Part shown: positions 1 through 9,232 of the stretch, in pieces
How positions within the stretch are numbered: position 1 is the first letter of the stretch
Layout: each line of letters begins with the position of its first letter
NCBI RefSeq assembly: GCF_022836935.1
Contig: NZ_CP083239.1
Location: 3,858,001-3,922,000, forward strand
Direction of reading: 5' to 3'
Source of the DNA: Ancylobacter polymorphus
GTDB taxonomy: Bacteria > Pseudomonadota > Alphaproteobacteria > Rhizobiales > Xanthobacteraceae
Length of the DNA stretch: 64,000 nt
The notes under the pieces: model-generated
Seen by the model: only the letters and a program-made list of their open reading frames with translations
The model's database searches: none
What the model was told of the DNA's origin: nothing
Made by a program: the position numbers and the translations under genes

Positions 1-12
1 GGTGAAGGAGCC

Positions 13-1209
13 TCAGTCGACTTCGCCGACGAACAGGGTCTCGAACGCGCCGTCCTTGTACTGTGTCACCACCATCGGCACGGAAAGCTGGCGCTTCTGG
101 CCAAAGGAGGTGGTGCCGACATATTTCAGCGTGCCTTCCTTCACATAGGGATTGGGCGCGCTGAACGTGTCCACGGTCTTCTTGAACTCGGCGACATCGT
201 TGATCGCCTTCGGATTGGCCTTGAGTGTCTCGATGATATAGTCGAGCGCATAGACCTTGGTGTTGGACTCGTCGTTATACTCGCCGAACTTCTTGGTATA
301 GCGGGCGATGAATTCGTCCATCGTCTTGGAGCGGATCGCCGGCGTCGAGGCGCCGCCGACCGAAATGAAGCCGTCGGCCAGTTCGCCCGCGCCTTCCTTC
401 AGCACCGCCGCGTCATGCGCGGTCTCGGTGGAGATGAGGCCGGTATAGCCGAGTTCGCGCGCGGCGCGGATCAGCAGCGGCGCGTTGCCCGGCGAGACAC
501 CGGAGAGCACCAGCAGATCAGGCTTCAGCCGGATGATCGGCGTCAGCACCGGGGTGAAGTCGCGGGTGTCGTTGGGATAGGTGTCGTTCTGCGCCACCAC
601 CTCAAGGCCCAGCGCCTTGGCCGCCGCCACGCCGCCATCGCGCTGGCTCAGCGGGTCGGACTCATTGGCGGCGATGAACGCCACCTTCTTCACGCCCTTG
701 TTTTCCTTGAGGTATTTGTAGATCGCCGGCGCGGACTGATAGTTGGCGATCATGCCCAGCACGGCGTTGGAGGCCGGCTTGGTGTAAAGCTCCTTGGGGA
801 AGGCATAGGGAAAATAGATGATCCCCTTGGATTCCGCGACCGGCCGCACGGCGGCGGCGCCGTCATTGACATTCGGCCCCACGACATAATGGATGCCCTC
901 CTGCGCCATCTTCTCCATGCCGGCGATGGCGCGCTTGGGGTCCTTCTGGTCGTCGAAGGTGACGATGTTGATCTTGTAGGTGTCGTCGCCAATCTTCACC
1001 CCGCCCAGCTCGTTGAGCCAGTCGGCGCGCACCTGCATGGAGCGCACATTCGAGGTGCCCCAGGCGGCGGCGGGGCCGCTGGTGACGCCGACGAAGCCGA
1101 TCTTCAGCTCCTTTTCGGCGGCGGTGGCGGGGGCGAGGCCGGCCGAAAGGGCGAGGCCGGAAACGGCGGCGAGGGCAGTGCCCATCAGGACAGAGCGGCG
1201 CGTGGTCAT
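13..1209 (-). CDS. Branched-chain-type ABC transporter substrate-binding protein
   Basis: This is a 398-residue periplasmic binding protein of the Leu/Ile/Val-binding (Peripla_BP_6) type. It opens with a twin-arginine-like leader (TTRRSVLMG, a hydrophobic stretch, then an Ala-rich cleavage region near residue 30). The mature part starts KELKIGFVGVTSGPAA, the usual first strand of this fold. The ATG follows a GAGGAAAC ribosome-binding site. Its permease and ATPase genes are not in the window and probably lie beyond base 1. It is divergent from puuE, so a ureide or related nitrogen compound is a reasonable cargo guess. The ligand cannot be read from the sequence. Confidence 0.9.
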   Translation of the reverse strand: MTTRRSVLMGTALAAVSGLALSAGLAPATAAEKELKIGFVGVTSGPAAAWGTSNVRSMQVRADWLNELGGVKIGDDTYKINIVTFDDQKDPKRAIAGMEKMAQEGIHYVVGPNVNDGAAAVRPVAESKGIIYFPYAFPKELYTKPASNAVLGMIANYQSAPAIYKYLKENKGVKKVAFIAANESDPLSQRDGGVAAAKALGLEVVAQNDTYPNDTRDFTPVLTPIIRLKPDLLVLSGVSPGNAPLLIRAARELGYTGLISTETAHDAAVLKEGAGELADGFISVGGASTPAIRSKTMDEFIARYTKKFGEYNDESNTKVYALDYIIETLKANPKAINDVAEFKKTVDTFSAPNPYVKEGTLKYVGTTSFGQKRQLSVPMVVTQYKDGAFETLFVGEVD

Positions 1210-1314
1210 CGGGGTGTTTCCTCTGTGAACTTGACGCGGGCGGCGACCTTGCTCGGCGCTCTGTTCTCCCGCGTTCTGCGGGCATGAGAGGACACCCCCG
1301 CAGGATTGTCAACA

Positions 1315-1345
1315 TTGACGGAGATTTTTGGATACAATATCGTAT
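1315..1345 (+). promoter_or_regulatory. Promoter and GntR-type operator upstream of puuE
   Basis: A TTGACG -35 (1315-1320), a 17-bp spacer and a TATCGT -10 (1338-1343) point toward puuE. An imperfect palindrome, ATACAATATCGTAT (1332-1345), covers the -10. On the other strand it reads ATACGATATTGTAT, nearly the same as the sites beside the GntR gene at 9999-10024. Binding there would block the promoter and could also affect the divergent binding-protein gene. Confidence 0.55.
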
Positions 1346-1443
1346 GCGAAGAAAACGGGAATGAAACGGACGGCCTACGCGCCCCTTGCCAGGCCCCGCA
1401 ATTGCCGCGATTTTCCATGATCTTGCAGCGCCGGTGACAGAGC

Positions 1444-2364
1444 ATGGCCCACCCCCCGCCCTACCCTCGCGATCTTCTCGGCTATGGCCGCGCGGCGCCC
1501 GATCCGCGCTGGCCGGGCGGGGCCCGGGTCGCGGTGCAGTTCGTTGTCAATTACGAGGAAGGTGGCGAGAACTGCCTCCTGCACGGCGACGCCGCCTCCG
1601 AGGCCTTTCTCTCCGACGTGCTGGGCGCCCAGCCCTGGCCGGGCCAGCGGCACATGAATGTGGAGAGCATGTATGAATATGGCGCGCGCGCCGGCTTTTG
1701 GCGGCTGCGGCGGATTTTCCGCGAACGCGACCTGCCGGTGACGGTCTATGGCGTCGCCACCGCGCTGATGCGCTCGCCGGAGCAGGTGGCGGCGATGAAG
1801 GAAGATGGCTGGGAAATCGCCAGCCACGGCCTCAAATGGATCGACTACCGCAACATTCCCGAGACGGAAGAGCGCGCGCATCTGCGCGAGGCCATCCGCC
1901 TTCACCGCGAGGTGACGGGCGAGCGCCCGCTCGGCATGTATCTCGGCCGCACCTCGGAAAACACGCAGCGTCTGGTGATGGAGGAAGGCGGCTTCCGCTA
2001 TTCCTCCGATTCCTACGCCGACGACCTGCCCTATTGGCTGACCGGGCGCGGCGGGCCGCATCTCGTCATTCCCTACACGCTCGACGCCAACGACATGCGT
2101 TTCACCAATGCGCAGGGCTTCGCCCATGGCGAGGACTTCTTCGTCTATCTGCGTGACAGCTTCGACCAGCTCTATGAGGAGGGCGCCGACGCCCCGCGCA
2201 TGATGACGGTCGGCCTGCATTGCCGCCTCGCCGGCCGCCCCGGCCGCGCCCGCGGGCTGGTGCGGTTCCTCGACCATCTCGCGCGCCATGACCGGGTGTG
2301 GGTGCCCCGCCGCATCGACATCGCCGAGCACTGGCACCGCGAGCACGCGCCGGTGGCGGCATGA
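1444..2364 (+). CDS. puuE: Allantoinase PuuE, polysaccharide-deacetylase family
   Basis: This protein (306 residues) matches the metal-independent allantoinase PuuE along its whole length. Shared features are the opening YPRDLLGYGR, VNYEEGGENCLLHGD at about residues 36-50, the SHGLKWIDY segment, and IPYTLDANDMRF followed by GLHCRLAGRP near the C terminus. PuuE converts allantoin to allantoate in purine breakdown and is unrelated to the amidohydrolase-type allantoinase AllB. It is the first gene of a tight unit: its TGA overlaps the ATG of the next gene (an amidohydrolase that could take the product). No uricase or hydroxyisourate genes are present nearby. Confidence 0.93.
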   Translation: MAHPPPYPRDLLGYGRAAPDPRWPGGARVAVQFVVNYEEGGENCLLHGDAASEAFLSDVLGAQPWPGQRHMNVESMYEYGARAGFWRLRRIFRERDLPVTVYGVATALMRSPEQVAAMKEDGWEIASHGLKWIDYRNIPETEERAHLREAIRLHREVTGERPLGMYLGRTSENTQRLVMEEGGFRYSSDSYADDLPYWLTGRGGPHLVIPYTLDANDMRFTNAQGFAHGEDFFVYLRDSFDQLYEEGADAPRMMTVGLHCRLAGRPGRARGLVRFLDHLARHDRVWVPRRIDIAEHWHREHAPVAA

Positions 2365-3620
2365 ACGACGCCCCCTCCACCCTGCCGCGCGGCGCCGCGC
2401 TGATGGCGCGCCTCGACGCGCTCGCCCGCCATTCCGACGAGCCGGGCCGCCTGACCCGGCTCTATCTCTCGCCCGCCCATCACAGCGCGGCGCGGCTCGT
2501 TGCCGGCTGGATGCAAGAGGCCGGGATGAGCGTGCATATGGACGCCGTCGGCAATGTCGTCGGCCGCTATGCCGGCCAGAGCGCGGACGCGCCGACGCTG
2601 CTGCTGGGCTCGCATATCGACACGGTGCGCGACGCCGGCAAATATGACGGCAATCTCGGCGTGCTCGCCGCCATCCAGGCGGTCGGCGAACTCAACGCGC
2701 GCGGCGAACGCCTGCCCGTCGCCCTTGAGGTCCTCGCCTTCGGCGATGAGGAAGGCGTGCGCTTTCCCGTCACCCTCTCCGGCTCCCGCGCCGTCGCCGG
2801 CACGCTCGATCCCTCGGTGCTGGACGCCGTCGACGCCGACGGAGTCCGGCTCGGCGACGCGCTGCTCGCCTTCGGTGGCCGCCCCGACGCCCTCGCCAGT
2901 GCCCGACATGACCCCAGCACTGTCGCGGGTTATGTCGAAATCCATATCGAGCAGGGCCCGGTGCTGGAGAGCGAGGACCTCGCCGTCGGCGTCGTCACCG
3001 CCATCAGCGGCGCCAGCCGCTTCACCATCGACATTGACGGCGAGGCCGGTCATGCCGGCACTGTGCCGATGAACCTGCGCCATGATGCGGTGGCGGCGGC
3101 GGCGGAAATCGTGCTCGCGGTGGAGGAACTGGCGCTGCGCACGCCCGATCTCGTCGCCACGGTCGGGTGCTTCACCGCCCTGCCCGGCGCGGTGAATGTG
3201 ATCGCCGCCGGCGCGCGCCTCACCCTCGACATTCGCAGCCCGCTGGATGCGGTGTGCCGCGCCGCCATCGAGCAACTGTCCCGCCGCTTCGACGCGATTG
3301 CCGCCCGGCGCGGCGTCGCGCTCAAAATGGCCTGCTTTTATGAGGCGCCGGCGGTGGCCTGCGACGACGGGCTGCAGGCCCAGCTGCAGCGAGCGGTGGA
3401 GCGGCAGAACATCCCGCCTCGTCACCTGCCGAGCGGCGCCGGCCATGACGGGCTCGCCATGGCCGCGCTCTGCCCCGTGGGCATGCTGTTCGTGCGCTGC
3501 GCCGGCGGCGTGAGCCACAGCCCCGCTGAATCGATAACCGTCGAGGATGCCGGGACGGCGGTCGCCGTGCTTCTCGATTTTCTCCGCGATTACGCGCCGC
3601 CCCGGCGCACAGCCTCCTGA
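2361..3620 (+). CDS. Zn-dependent allantoate / N-carbamoyl-amino-acid amidohydrolase
   Basis: A 419-residue member of the M20-like amidase, hydantoinase/carbamoylase family (AllC, HyuC, beta-ureidopropionase). Metal-site motifs are visible in order: GSHIDTVRDAGKYDG (His and bridging Asp), GDEEGVRFP (Glu), EIHIEQGPVLE (His) and SGAGHDGLAMA (final His). The start is the ATG that overlaps the puuE stop (ATGA); a longer reading from 2298 would run inside puuE. After an allantoinase the simplest role is allantoate hydrolysis to ureidoglycine, CO2 and ammonia. A carbamoyl-amino-acid substrate is the alternative, and the motifs do not separate the two. Confidence 0.85.
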   Translation: MNDAPSTLPRGAALMARLDALARHSDEPGRLTRLYLSPAHHSAARLVAGWMQEAGMSVHMDAVGNVVGRYAGQSADAPTLLLGSHIDTVRDAGKYDGNLGVLAAIQAVGELNARGERLPVALEVLAFGDEEGVRFPVTLSGSRAVAGTLDPSVLDAVDADGVRLGDALLAFGGRPDALASARHDPSTVAGYVEIHIEQGPVLESEDLAVGVVTAISGASRFTIDIDGEAGHAGTVPMNLRHDAVAAAAEIVLAVEELALRTPDLVATVGCFTALPGAVNVIAAGARLTLDIRSPLDAVCRAAIEQLSRRFDAIAARRGVALKMACFYEAPAVACDDGLQAQLQRAVERQNIPPRHLPSGAGHDGLAMAALCPVGMLFVRCAGGVSHSPAESITVEDAGTAVAVLLDFLRDYAPPRRTAS

Positions 3621-3630
3621 CGGGTACCCC

Positions 3631-4869
3631 ATGTCCACGCTTGCCGAACGCCTCACCGACATCATCGACCAGGAACGCGACCGCCAGATCGACTTTCTCG
3701 CCGCGATCGTCCGCATGCCCTCGGACAATCCGGCCGGCGACTGCGCGCCGCATGCCGAGGCCACCGCCCGGCTGATCGAGGCGCTTGGCTTCACCGTCGA
3801 GCGCCACGCGGTGCCGGAGGAGCTCGTGCGCGCCAATGGCATGGTGTCGGCGACCAATCTGATCGTGCGGCACCGCTTCGGCGATGGCCCGGTGGTGGCG
3901 CTGAACGCCCATGGCGATGTGGTGCCGCCCGGCGAGGGCTGGACCCATGACCCCTATGGCGCCGAGATCGTCGATGGCTGGATGTATGGGCGCGGCGTCG
4001 CCGTCTCGAAATCCGACTTCGCCACCTATCTCTGGGCGCTGATCGCGCTGAAACAGAGCGGCGCGGCGCTGGGCGGCACGGTGGAACTGCACTTCACCTA
4101 TGACGAGGAAGCCGGCGGCGAGATCGGGCCGGGCTGGCTGCTGCGCGAGGGGCTGAGCCGGCCGGACTACGCCCTTTCCGCCGGCTTCTCCTATGGCGTG
4201 GTCAACGCCCATAATGGCTGCCTGCATCTGGAAGTCGAAGTGAATGGCCGCTCGGCCCATGCCGCCAAGCCCTTCACCGGCATCGACGCGCTGGAAGCGG
4301 CCAATCATGTGCTGAGCGCGCTGTATGCCTGGCGCAAGGGGCTGGCCGCGCGCGTCTCGGCCATTACCGGCATTGGCAGCCCGCAAATGACGGTGGGGCT
4401 GATCCGTGGCGGCATCAACACCAATGTCGTGCCCGACCGCATCACCTTCCGCCTCGACCGGCGGATGATCCCGGAAGAGAACCCGGTGGAAGTGGAGGCG
4501 GAACTGCGCGCGGTGATCGCGGCGGCGGCGCAGGACTTTCCCGAGGCGCGCGTCGAGGTGCGCCGCATCCTGCTCGCCACCCCGCTCACCCCCACCCCGG
4601 CGTCCGAGCGGCTGAGCGAGATGCTGTGCCGCCATGCCAGCGTGGTGATGGGGGAGACGATCAAGGCCGTCGGCGTACCGCTCTACACCGACGCCCGGCT
4701 CTATGCGGCGGCCGGCGTGCCGACCGTGCTCTATGGCGCCGGCCCGCGCTCCATCGAGGAGGCCAACGCCCACCGCGCCGATGAGCGCCTGCCGCTGGCC
4801 GATCTGACGCGCGCCACCAAGGTCGTCGCGCGGACGCTGGCGGATGTGCTCGGCGGCGACCTCAGCTAA
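3631..4869 (+). CDS. M20-family metallohydrolase (ArgE/DapE-related deacylase)
   Basis: A 412-residue dinuclear-zinc hydrolase of the acetylornithine deacetylase/desuccinylase group. NAHGDVVPPGEGW gives the first His and catalytic Asp, YGRGVAVSKSDF the bridging Asp region, and TYDEEAGGE the Glu pair. It starts 10 bp after the preceding gene, so the three hydrolases form one transcript. A ureidoglycolate/ureidoglycine-type amide or an N-acyl amino acid is a possible substrate, but this is inferred from neighbours only. The later part carries the usual dimerisation-lid signature, with NTNVVPDRITFRLDRR. Confidence 0.8.
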   Translation: MSTLAERLTDIIDQERDRQIDFLAAIVRMPSDNPAGDCAPHAEATARLIEALGFTVERHAVPEELVRANGMVSATNLIVRHRFGDGPVVALNAHGDVVPPGEGWTHDPYGAEIVDGWMYGRGVAVSKSDFATYLWALIALKQSGAALGGTVELHFTYDEEAGGEIGPGWLLREGLSRPDYALSAGFSYGVVNAHNGCLHLEVEVNGRSAHAAKPFTGIDALEAANHVLSALYAWRKGLAARVSAITGIGSPQMTVGLIRGGINTNVVPDRITFRLDRRMIPEENPVEVEAELRAVIAAAAQDFPEARVEVRRILLATPLTPTPASERLSEMLCRHASVVMGETIKAVGVPLYTDARLYAAAGVPTVLYGAGPRSIEEANAHRADERLPLADLTRATKVVARTLADVLGGDLS

Positions 4870-4920
4870 GCAGACGCGCCGGTCCGCCCTCACCCGCCCC
4901 CAAGGCGGCCCGGCGCGCCG

Positions 4921-4945
4921 TCTCCCGGCCGGACAGGCCGGGAGA
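4921..4945. terminator. Hairpin between convergent genes
   Basis: A 10-bp perfect stem (TCTCCCGGCC paired with GGCCGGGAGA, loop GGACA) lies between the convergent M20 and PfpI genes. It has no T-tract on either side, so it may be only a weak bidirectional terminator or a transcript-end stabiliser. Confidence 0.35.
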
Positions 4946-4965
4946 GCTTCACGCGACAGGGCGCG

Positions 4966-5583
4966 TCAGGCCGCGCGGCTGGCGGCGGGCACGGTGTCGG
5001 CGTGGCGGATTTCGGTGCCCAGCACCTTCAGGCATTCGCGCATGAAGGCAGCGAGCGCCGTCCACCCCTTGGCCGAAACCATATTGCCATCGACCAGCGC
5101 CTCGGTCGGGGAGAGATCGACATAGGTGCCGCCGGCTAGGCGCACTTCCGGCTCGCAGGCGCCGAGCGCGCCGACCCGCTTGCCCGTCACCACCCCGTCC
5201 ACGGCGATGAGGATCTGCACGCCGTGGCAGATGGTGAAGATCGGCTTTCCGGTCTCGTGGAAGTGGCGGACCATGGCCTGGATGCGCTTGTCGGTGCGGA
5301 TATATTCCGGCCCGCGCCCGCCGGCGCAGTAGACGGCGTCATACTCCTCCAGCTTCACCTCGGAGAAGGTCTTGTTGATGTCGGCGAGGTGGCCGTAGCG
5401 CTCGATATAGGTCTGGTGGCCCTCGAAATCGTGCAGCGAAGTCTGGATCTTGTCGCCGGCCTTCTTGTCCGGGCAGACGACGTGAACGGTGTGGCCGACG
5501 GCTTCCATTCCCTGCTGGAACACGAAAATCTCGTATTCCTCGGTGAACTCGCCGGTGAGCATCAGGATTTTCTTACCCGCCAT
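4966..5583 (-). CDS. DJ-1/PfpI family protein
   Basis: A 205-residue protein of the class I glutamine amidotransferase-like DJ-1/PfpI superfamily. The nucleophile elbow TICHGVQIL places the reactive Cys at about residue 119, followed by His. The acidic stretch GEFTEEYE near the N terminus supplies the Glu that tunes it. CAGGRGPEY at about 86-94 is the family's glycine-rich turn. Members act as proteases, glyoxalases, deglycases or isonitrile hydratases, and the exact activity is not readable. It sits 55 bp upstream of the ribose-type binding-protein stop, facing the M20 gene, and may be the last gene of the transporter transcript. Confidence 0.85.
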   Translation of the reverse strand: MAGKKILMLTGEFTEEYEIFVFQQGMEAVGHTVHVVCPDKKAGDKIQTSLHDFEGHQTYIERYGHLADINKTFSEVKLEEYDAVYCAGGRGPEYIRTDKRIQAMVRHFHETGKPIFTICHGVQILIAVDGVVTGKRVGALGACEPEVRLAGGTYVDLSPTEALVDGNMVSAKGWTALAAFMRECLKVLGTEIRHADTVPAASRAA

Positions 5584-5637
5584 GGTCGTTTCCTCAGCTG
5601 TTGTTGTGGTTTTATGAATCTGACGTAGCCCTGCGCC

Positions 5638-6588
5638 TCAGAAAGGCGAGTCCGGGAAATAATACTCGTCCGCGTTCTCCTTGGTGATCAGCGGCGCATC
5701 GAGCTTCAGCGATCCGCGCACCGGGGCGTGGCCGGCGAAATGCGCGGCGGTCAGGTAGATCGCGGTCTTGATCATGGACGGCGGATAGGGCGTCTCCACC
5801 GGCGTCACCGCATCGCCCGCCTTCACCTTCTCGATGATCTCCTTCATGCCGTTGCCGCCGAGCGCGAATTTGATCTCCTTGCGGCCGGACTGCTTGATCG
5901 CCTCCAGCACGCCGAGCAGCATGTCGTCGTCATTGGCCCACACCGCGTCGATCTGCGGGTATTTGGCGAGGTAGTCCTGCATCAGCTTGAACGCCTCGTC
6001 GCTGTTCCAGTTGGCGTATTGGATGTCGAGGATCTTCATCTGCGTGCCGGCGATGCCGTCCTGGAAGCCCTTGATGCGCTCGTCGTCGATCACGGTCGGG
6101 ATGCCGCGCAGCACGACGAGGTTGCCCTTGCCGCCCATCTTCTCCACCAGGAACTTCGCGGTGTTGTAGCCGACCGCGATGTTGTCGCCGGCGACATAGA
6201 GATCCTGGATCTTCGGATCGTTCAGCCCGCGATCGACCACGGTGATGAAGCTGCCCTTGTCCTTGATCGCCTTCACCGGCGTGGTCAGTTCCTCCGACGT
6301 GTGCGGCAGGATGACCAGCGCGTCGAGCTTGCGCGTCGCCGACAGGTCCTCGATGGCGCTCACCTGCGCGCTGGCCGAGGGCGAGGTCTTCACGATCACC
6401 TCGATGCCCGGGAAGGCCTTGTTGATTTCCTTGGCGGCGGCATTCGCGTGGTAGACGACGCCGGCGGTCCAGCCATGGTCGGCGGCGGGAATGGAGACGG
6501 CGATGGTCTTCTTCTCGGCGGCGAGGGCGGGGCCGGCGGCCAGCAGCGCCGTCGTCACGCCGGCGGCGATCAGGGCATTTTTCAGCAT
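5638..6588 (-). CDS. Ribose-type sugar ABC transporter substrate-binding protein
   Basis: A 316-residue periplasmic protein of the RbsB-like Peripla_BP_4 family. It has a Sec signal peptide (MLKNALIAAG to about GPALAAE). The mature part runs KKTIAVSIPAADHGWTAGV, where HGW is typical of sugar binders. DAVWANDDDMLLGVL is the late hinge motif. The start used here is the ATG preceded by GGAGGAAACA; another ATG four codons upstream lies inside that Shine-Dalgarno sequence. It belongs with the permease and ATPase genes transcribed just before it. The ligand is unknown; neighbouring enzymes make a sugar alcohol, aldehyde-forming polyol or nucleoside-related compound possible. Confidence 0.88.
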   Translation of the reverse strand: MLKNALIAAGVTTALLAAGPALAAEKKTIAVSIPAADHGWTAGVVYHANAAAKEINKAFPGIEVIVKTSPSASAQVSAIEDLSATRKLDALVILPHTSEELTTPVKAIKDKGSFITVVDRGLNDPKIQDLYVAGDNIAVGYNTAKFLVEKMGGKGNLVVLRGIPTVIDDERIKGFQDGIAGTQMKILDIQYANWNSDEAFKLMQDYLAKYPQIDAVWANDDDMLLGVLEAIKQSGRKEIKFALGGNGMKEIIEKVKAGDAVTPVETPYPPSMIKTAIYLTAAHFAGHAPVRGSLKLDAPLITKENADEYYFPDSPF

Positions 6589-6667
6589 TGTTTCCTCCAT
6601 GGTGCGGCAGTCTTGATTGATCGCGGCCCGTCGCGGCTGCCTCGCGCGGGGCGGTTTTTCGGGTCCG

Positions 6668-7660
6668 CTACCTCTTCGACATGCGCTGGATCAGCATGGC
6701 GATGATGATGATCACCCCCTGCACGGCGGCGACGAGGTACTCGGAGACGAAGTCGGACAGGACCATCAGATTGGCGATGAATTCGAGGATCACCGCACCG
6801 GCGACCGTGCCCCACACCCGCCCGCGCCCGCCGCGCAGCGCGGTGCCGCCAATGACGACGGCGGTGATGACCTGCAATTCCCACAGCACGCCGGTGGTCG
6901 GCGTCGCCGCCCCGAGGCGCGGCACGTAGCAGATGGCGGCGATGGCGACGCAGGCGCCCTGAATGACGAAGGCCATCGTGCGCACCCGCGCCACCGAGAT
7001 ACCGGAATAGCGCGCCACGTCCTCATTCGCCCCGACGGCGACGCAGCGCCGGCCGTAGCGGGTGCGGTAGAGCACATAGGCGGCGATGAGCGCCACGGCG
7101 AGCGAGACCAGGATCGGGATCGGCACGCCGAGCACATCGCCGAAATAGACCGGCCGATAGGCCTCGCGCAGGCTGCGGTCGATCGCCACCGTGCCGCCAT
7201 CGGTCATATAGGTGATGAGCGCGCGGAAAATGCCCATCGTGCCGAGCGTGGCGATGAAGGGCTCGATGCGGCCAAGCGTGACGATGGTGCCGTTGAGCAG
7301 GCCGCAGGCCAGCCCCGTCACCAGCGCCACCGCCATGCCGAGCGGGATCGCCGCCGTGCCGACGCTCGGTGCCGCCCAGTTCATGAACAGGATCATCACC
7401 CCGGTGATGAAGGCCGCCATCGAGCCGACGGAAAGGTCGAGCCCGCCCGAGGCGATGACGAAGGTGGCGCCGATGGCGATGATGGCGATGAAGGCGCTGC
7501 GGGTGACGACATTGGCAATGTTGTTGGCCGACAGGAAGTCGGGATTGATGAGGAATCCGATCAGCACCAGCGCGGCCAGCGCCAGGAAGGGGCCCGCATC
7601 GCCCCAGCCGATCGACCAGCCATGCGAGGCGCGCGGGGGCGCGGCGGCCAGGTCAGCCAT
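6668..7660 (-). CDS. Ribose-type ABC transporter permease
   Basis: A 330-residue integral membrane protein of the RbsC/XylH/AraH family, strongly hydrophobic with about ten predicted helices. The family signatures are ASGGLDLSVGSM (residues about 70-81), GLACGLLNGTIVT and VIGGTALRGGRG in the cytoplasmic coupling loop. Its ATG directly follows the TAG of the ATPase gene, so translation is coupled. It pairs with the binding protein about 80 bp downstream in one operon. Confidence 0.9.
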   Translation of the reverse strand: MADLAAAPPRASHGWSIGWGDAGPFLALAALVLIGFLINPDFLSANNIANVVTRSAFIAIIAIGATFVIASGGLDLSVGSMAAFITGVMILFMNWAAPSVGTAAIPLGMAVALVTGLACGLLNGTIVTLGRIEPFIATLGTMGIFRALITYMTDGGTVAIDRSLREAYRPVYFGDVLGVPIPILVSLAVALIAAYVLYRTRYGRRCVAVGANEDVARYSGISVARVRTMAFVIQGACVAIAAICYVPRLGAATPTTGVLWELQVITAVVIGGTALRGGRGRVWGTVAGAVILEFIANLMVLSDFVSEYLVAAVQGVIIIIAMLIQRMSKR

Positions 7661-9232
7661 CTATGTTCCTCCCAGATATTGTTCATTGGCCGCGCTGCTG
7701 GTGGCGCAGAGCGCGACATTGCTTTCGGTCATGGCCTCGCCGGCGAGTTCGCCATTGATCCGGCCGGCGCGCATCACGAGGATGCGGTCGCACAGCCCGA
7801 TCAGCTCCTGCATTTCCGAGGAGATGACGATGCAGGAGCGCCCCTCGCGCACCAGCGACTGGATGAAGGCGTAGATCTGGCTCTTATTGGCGATGTCGAT
7901 GCCGCGCGTCGGCTCGTCGATGATCAGCACCGTCGGCTCGTTGAGCATCACCTTGGCGAGCAAGAGCTTCTGCTGGTTGCCGCCGGAGAGCTGGCCGGCC
8001 TTCGCCTCGCGGCTGCGCAGGCGGATGTCGTAACCCGTCACCGCGCGGTCGAGCAGCCGGGCTTCGCCGGCAAGGTCGAGCCCGGCGGCCGGGTGCACCC
8101 GGTCGAGCGCGGCGAGGGTGAGGTTCGGCGCCAGCTTCTCGTCCAGCAGCAGGCCCTTGCCCTTGCGATCCTCGGTGAGATAGCCGACGCCCCGCGCCGC
8201 CGCCTGGGCCGGTGAATGGAAGTGCACCGGCTCGCCATGCAGCCGCACGGCGCTGAAGGTCGCGGGCCGCAGGCCGAGCAGGCCCTCGAACAATTCGGTA
8301 CGGCCAGCGCCGATCATGCCGGCAAGGCCGAGGATTTCCCCCTCGCGCAGGCTCAGCGACACATCCGCCACGAAGCCGGGGACATGGGCGTTCTCGATCT
8401 CCAGCGCGGGCGCGGCGTCCGCAGCGGCGAGCCGTGCCGGGTCCTGCCGCGCGGGATAGAGGCTGGAAAACTCGCGCCCGACCATCAGGCTCGCCATGCG
8501 CTGCGGCGTCAGGCCCTGCGCGTCATAGGTGCCGACCATGCGGCCGTCGCGCAGCACCGTCACCCGGTCGGCGAGCCGCTCCACCTCGTCCAGCCGGTGG
8601 CTGATATAGAGAATGGCGACGCCGCGCGCCCGCAGCTCGGCAATGATGTCGAGCAGCGGATCGACCTCGTCATGGGTCAGCACGGCGGTCGGCTCGTCGA
8701 AGATGACGACGCGCTGGGTGCCGAGCAGAGCCTTGGCGATCTGCACCAATTGCCGGTTGGCGAGCGAGATGTCGCGCACCAGAGCGGTCGGCGACACCTT
8801 GCAGCCGATCTCCGCCAGCTGCGCCGCCGCCGTCGCACGCATGGCGCGCTCGTCCAGCCGGCCGAAACGGGCGATCTCGCGGCCGATGAAGATGTTCTCG
8901 GTGACGGTGAGCGCGTCGGCGAGCAGAATTTCCTGATGCACCAGCGCGATGCCGGCGGCCTGCGCTTCCTTCGGCGCGTGGAAGGCGACCGGCGCGCCGT
9001 CGAGGAACAGCGTCCCCTCGCTGGGCTTCAGATAGCCGGAGAGCAGCCGCATCAGCGTCGACTTGCCGGCGCCGTTCTCGCCGATGACGGCGTGAATCTC
9101 GCCGGCGCGCAGGTCGAGCGAGACATCGGAGAGCACCCGCACCCCGCTGAATTCCTTGGCGAGGTGTTCGGCGCGCAGCACCGGCGCCGCCGCCGTCTCG
9201 GCCGGCGCGAGGGTGAGCGGCGCGGCGGTCAT
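7661..9232 (-). CDS. Ribose-type ABC transporter ATP-binding protein (two ATPase domains)
   Basis: A 523-residue protein with two fused nucleotide-binding domains, as in RbsA, XylG and MglA. The first domain has Walker A GENGAGKST and Walker B VVIFDEPTAVL. The second has the degenerate Walker A GMIGAGRTE normal for this family, the ABC signature LSGGNQQK, and an intact Walker B IIDEPTRGID. It starts within the GntR gene stop (ATGA overlap), so the regulator and transporter are translated together. Confidence 0.92.
   Translation of the reverse strand: MTAAPLTLAPAETAAAPVLRAEHLAKEFSGVRVLSDVSLDLRAGEIHAVIGENGAGKSTLMRLLSGYLKPSEGTLFLDGAPVAFHAPKEAQAAGIALVHQEILLADALTVTENIFIGREIARFGRLDERAMRATAAAQLAEIGCKVSPTALVRDISLANRQLVQIAKALLGTQRVVIFDEPTAVLTHDEVDPLLDIIAELRARGVAILYISHRLDEVERLADRVTVLRDGRMVGTYDAQGLTPQRMASLMVGREFSSLYPARQDPARLAAADAAPALEIENAHVPGFVADVSLSLREGEILGLAGMIGAGRTELFEGLLGLRPATFSAVRLHGEPVHFHSPAQAAARGVGYLTEDRKGKGLLLDEKLAPNLTLAALDRVHPAAGLDLAGEARLLDRAVTGYDIRLRSREAKAGQLSGGNQQKLLLAKVMLNEPTVLIIDEPTRGIDIANKSQIYAFIQSLVREGRSCIVISSEMQELIGLCDRILVMRAGRINGELAGEAMTESNVALCATSSAANEQYLGGT

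Noticed and set aside
2172-4893. Long open frames on the minus strand opposite the amidohydrolase and M20 genes
   Set aside because: They are Arg/His/Gly-rich shadows produced by high GC; the plus-strand frames have full metal-site motifs and coupled starts.
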